NCBI RefSeq assembly: GCF_018691265.1
Contig: NW_024881295.1
Location: 20,016,243-20,080,242, forward strand
Origin: Tyto alba
Lineage: Eukaryota; Chordata; Aves; Strigiformes; Tytonidae
Reading direction: 5' to 3'
Length of the DNA: 64,000 bases
The translations under genes and the position numbers were made by a program. Of the stretch, positions 61,591 to 64,000 are shown one piece after another (position 1 is the first letter of the stretch; every line of letters starts with the position of its first letter). The notes under the pieces are model-generated. The model had not been told where the DNA came from. It saw only the letters and a list, made by a program, of their open reading frames with translations, and did not search any database.

Positions 61591-64000
61591 TCAGCTGAAA
61601 TTTGCTCTCTAAGTGAAATTAATTTATCTAAACCTTCACAGGAAGAAGATTTCTTAATACTTTTTCATAAAGCTCCTATAGCCATCATGCTGACCATTTA
61701 TTATTTATACATCAAAACCAAACCGTAGGAGAGAAATGGGCAAGCCAGAAAGCTTGAATATAATAGCCATAGGGTGTAAGAGGTATAATTAGGGACACAA
61801 AAGTGAGGTACAGATTCAGGGGAACCAAAGAACAGTTTATGCCATTGTACTTGTATACTTGGCAATGATAGGAAGTTATACTGGAAGATCATCATCACTG
61901 CCATAGCATCTAATCTTTCTTGGACATAAGCATGTGATTTGGAGTTAGAAAGACTCTTGTTTAGCACGTAGAAAGACAATCCAGAATCTGATCATCTTTC
62001 AGAAATACTGAGAAACCTCCTTCTTTTATAAAACTTTCTTGGCCAACCAAGGATAGCTTTCATAATAATTTCCCACTTCCTTCACCATCCCTGCAAAACA
62101 GAGCAGCCGCCCAACAAATGCATTCAGAGATGGCTAGGATGTGAAAGGTAGCAGAGATTTTGTAATTTCTGCTGGGTGTCTCCGCCTTGATACTCTAATT
62201 GATACAGAAGCTACTGCGTCTGGAAGGTGTAGGGTGACTGCCATTTAGCAAATCCTGCAGTGAAAGGCATGTGTCCCCTCTTGTCCATGTGTATTAAACT
62301 GTGCTATGGTGGAAAAGGAGTAATAAAAGAAACAAAGGAACTTGCCTGTCATAGAAGAAATGGTCAAGGATTCAGCAATTCCTGGACTGTTCAGCGCACT
62401 GAGGATGAAGAGGAGCTCCCCCACCCACTGGAGGCAGTGCTGTCTTCATAAGTTCATGGTTCGACACCATGGATCTCCAGGTGGGTCAAGATTATAGAGA
62501 TACACCAACCTGGAGGACTCCATGCTGTTGAGCTGTTCATAAGCAGCGGAAGCCAATAAACTCTTCACAGCTACCAGGTTATTTTCCCTGTCTGCCTCGA
62601 GCTCTTCTGACTGCATTGTTTGCGCTCACTTTGGAGGAAATCACCCATGGAGAAAACCAAAACCTTCCACAAATGACAAGAAGGAGCAAACCGTCTCTCT
62701 GCTGGGGACTAAAACATAATCAATACTGATATACAGCTAAGGAGATTTCCAGGTTGTTTTCAAGTGTGTGCATGTGTGTGTACTTGCTTCTGTAGTAGAT
62801 TTTCTTACACCTTTCTGTGAATACTGTAAATTTCCATTCATTGTCAAAGAGAGAGGCTGAATGGACAAATGATGTCCTCTGTAAAGCAGTTAAAATACTA
62901 AGTGGATAGCTATCTAAAGCAAAGAAATCAGTCATGTTCTGAAAGGGTATGCCTACACTATCAAAAATGTATGGGTACAAGCTCATTTTCAAACCCAAGC
63001 CTGCCTTCCATCCACAGTGATTACCTGCAGGGGTGTTAACAAGCTCTTGATTCAGGTTATTCTATGATTTTTCTGAGAGAGGAGAGCCTGAGCCCATTCC
63101 CAGCCTCTTTGTGAACCCAAACTCTTGTCGAAGTGATATAAACAGAGCAGGCTGTGGTGGGGCAGAGCATGTTACTCTCCCACATCATCAGCAGATATGT
63201 GAAGTACAGCTTTTTCCATGTATAGTGTGGACATTTGAGCTATAAATACCAGTGTGGATGGAAAGCTTTGAGGTCATGGGGAATGGCATCCTTATATCCA
63301 TTTTTGAGCCCTCTTCTCACCTGAAAGTGTGGACATACCTATAGAAGATCATGTCTTCGGCATGATAGTAAGTATTTATATGCTTTGTTGTAATTCAGTA
63401 TTGAGTTCTCTGTTGTTTACTTCGGTAAAGGCAAGTCTTGTCATGTGGGAATATGGGAATTACCTTGGAGCAGAAGACAGCTGCTCAGTTCAAAGACCTT
63501 GGTGCTGTTAGGTTACTTGTTGCACCTGAGAGCACTAAGGCTCTTCAAGGTGGCTGATAATGAACTGTTGCAAATCAGTTTTGCTCTGAGGAACTGTGAG
63601 TGGTAAAGCTTAGTATGTTGTTTACTGGATTTATTTACATTTTGTATTTACCATACAGAATTTATATTTGAGGGTTGAATAGGAGCTTGGAAGAGAATAG
63701 ATGTGAGCAAGAACTCTATAAAGCCGGATGTATCCTTATGCATGCTGCGCTGAACTGTAATTTAAATATATTTTGGCTGCCACTGGTGAGCAATTTAAAA
63801 GCGGTGGAATTTTCACAGACCTCTTTTGCTTTCTATAAGGTTTTTCTCTTTATGAAAAAAAAAAAAATAATGAAAAGAGAGCAAGAGAGAGAAAGGATTC
63901 TTTGGGGGATAAAATGACTTTTGGAGACAAACAATGCATCTATATTATACAGTATTGATTGTGATGTGGCTGTAAATTACATGGAATTACAAGCTCCCTT
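61591..64000. other. Unique DNA, no gene recognised
   Basis: No exon recognised. The stretch holds a small hairpin (62468-62524) with an AATAAA 31 bp beyond it (62555-62560). A13 lies at 63856-63868. Confidence 0.45.
62450..62524 (+). other. Paired hairpins, first one T-arm-like
   Basis: CATGG-TTCGACA-CCATG (from 62455) forms a 5-bp stem with a 7-base loop, the exact form of a tRNA T-arm, and contains a box B-like GGTTCGACACC. The second CATGG can instead pair with CCATG at 62520-62524 as part of a longer stem (left arm 62468-62484, right arm 62505-62524, loop about 20 nt). No matching acceptor or anticodon arm lies upstream, so this is not a tRNA gene. Confidence 0.35.

Noticed and set aside
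62450..62475. tRNA gene
   Set aside because: Only a T-arm-like stem is present. No acceptor, D or anticodon arms occur at the right distances, and no proper box A.
1..64000. CRISPR arrays, operons, phage or bacterial islands
   Set aside because: No regularly spaced repeats, no gene-dense coding and no ribosome-binding sites; the sequence is clearly vertebrate nuclear DNA.
1..64000. Full-length endogenous retrovirus
   Set aside because: The LTRs at 4, 14, 19, 43 and 51 kb are each solo. No primer-binding site, gag, pol or env lies between similar pairs, and three have their own target duplications.

Overview
The window reads as nuclear DNA from a bird, most likely a neoavian species. It holds solo LTRs of the type that begins TGTGCTGGTTTTGGCTGGG (minus strand), which I know as common in neoavian genomes. 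It also holds a 5'-truncated CR1 LINE with the avian CR1 3' end, decayed amniote-wide MIR-like and CR1 relics, and long AT-rich stretches around a block of CpG-rich DNA. No bacterial, plasmid or organellar features were seen.

I could not recognise any host protein-coding exon. Most open frames are short, lack splice context, or lie in GC-rich sequence where every frame stays open. The window therefore looks like intergenic and/or intronic DNA around one CpG-rich regulatory block (about 23.9-29.5 kb). That block contains a TATA box in a GC-rich setting (24213), a good splice donor (27845/27846) and very long homopolymers. It is the best candidate for a promoter or 5' exon of a plus-strand transcript, but the gene cannot be named from the sequence.

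Layout: 0-4 kb is unique AT-rich DNA with a MIR-like SINE near 1.9-2.1 kb. A solo ERVL-like LTR lies at 4042-4639, with a perfect 5-bp target duplication. A CR1 copy lies at about 5.68-6.77 kb; an internal deletion has removed its reverse-transcriptase motif C. Two more LTRs lie at 14259-14832 (perfect 5-bp duplication) and about 19416-20430. From 20.4 to 23.9 kb there is unique sequence with possible homeodomain/CCAAT and octamer sites. The CpG-rich block spans 23.9-29.5 kb. A long, very old CR1/L3-like LINE lies at about 33.69-36.26 kb, followed by MIR-like relics near 36.3, 38.5 and 61.5 kb. A second long LTR lies at 43380-44451 (perfect duplication), and a sister of the first LTR at 51076-51625. 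The remainder to 64 kb is AT-rich unique DNA.

A notable global pattern is that all five LTRs and both CR1 copies lie on the minus strand. Retroelements kept inside genes are usually antisense to the host transcript, so this fits the window lying largely inside a plus-strand transcription unit. The sample is only seven elements. I found no evidence of a novel enzymatic or defence system.
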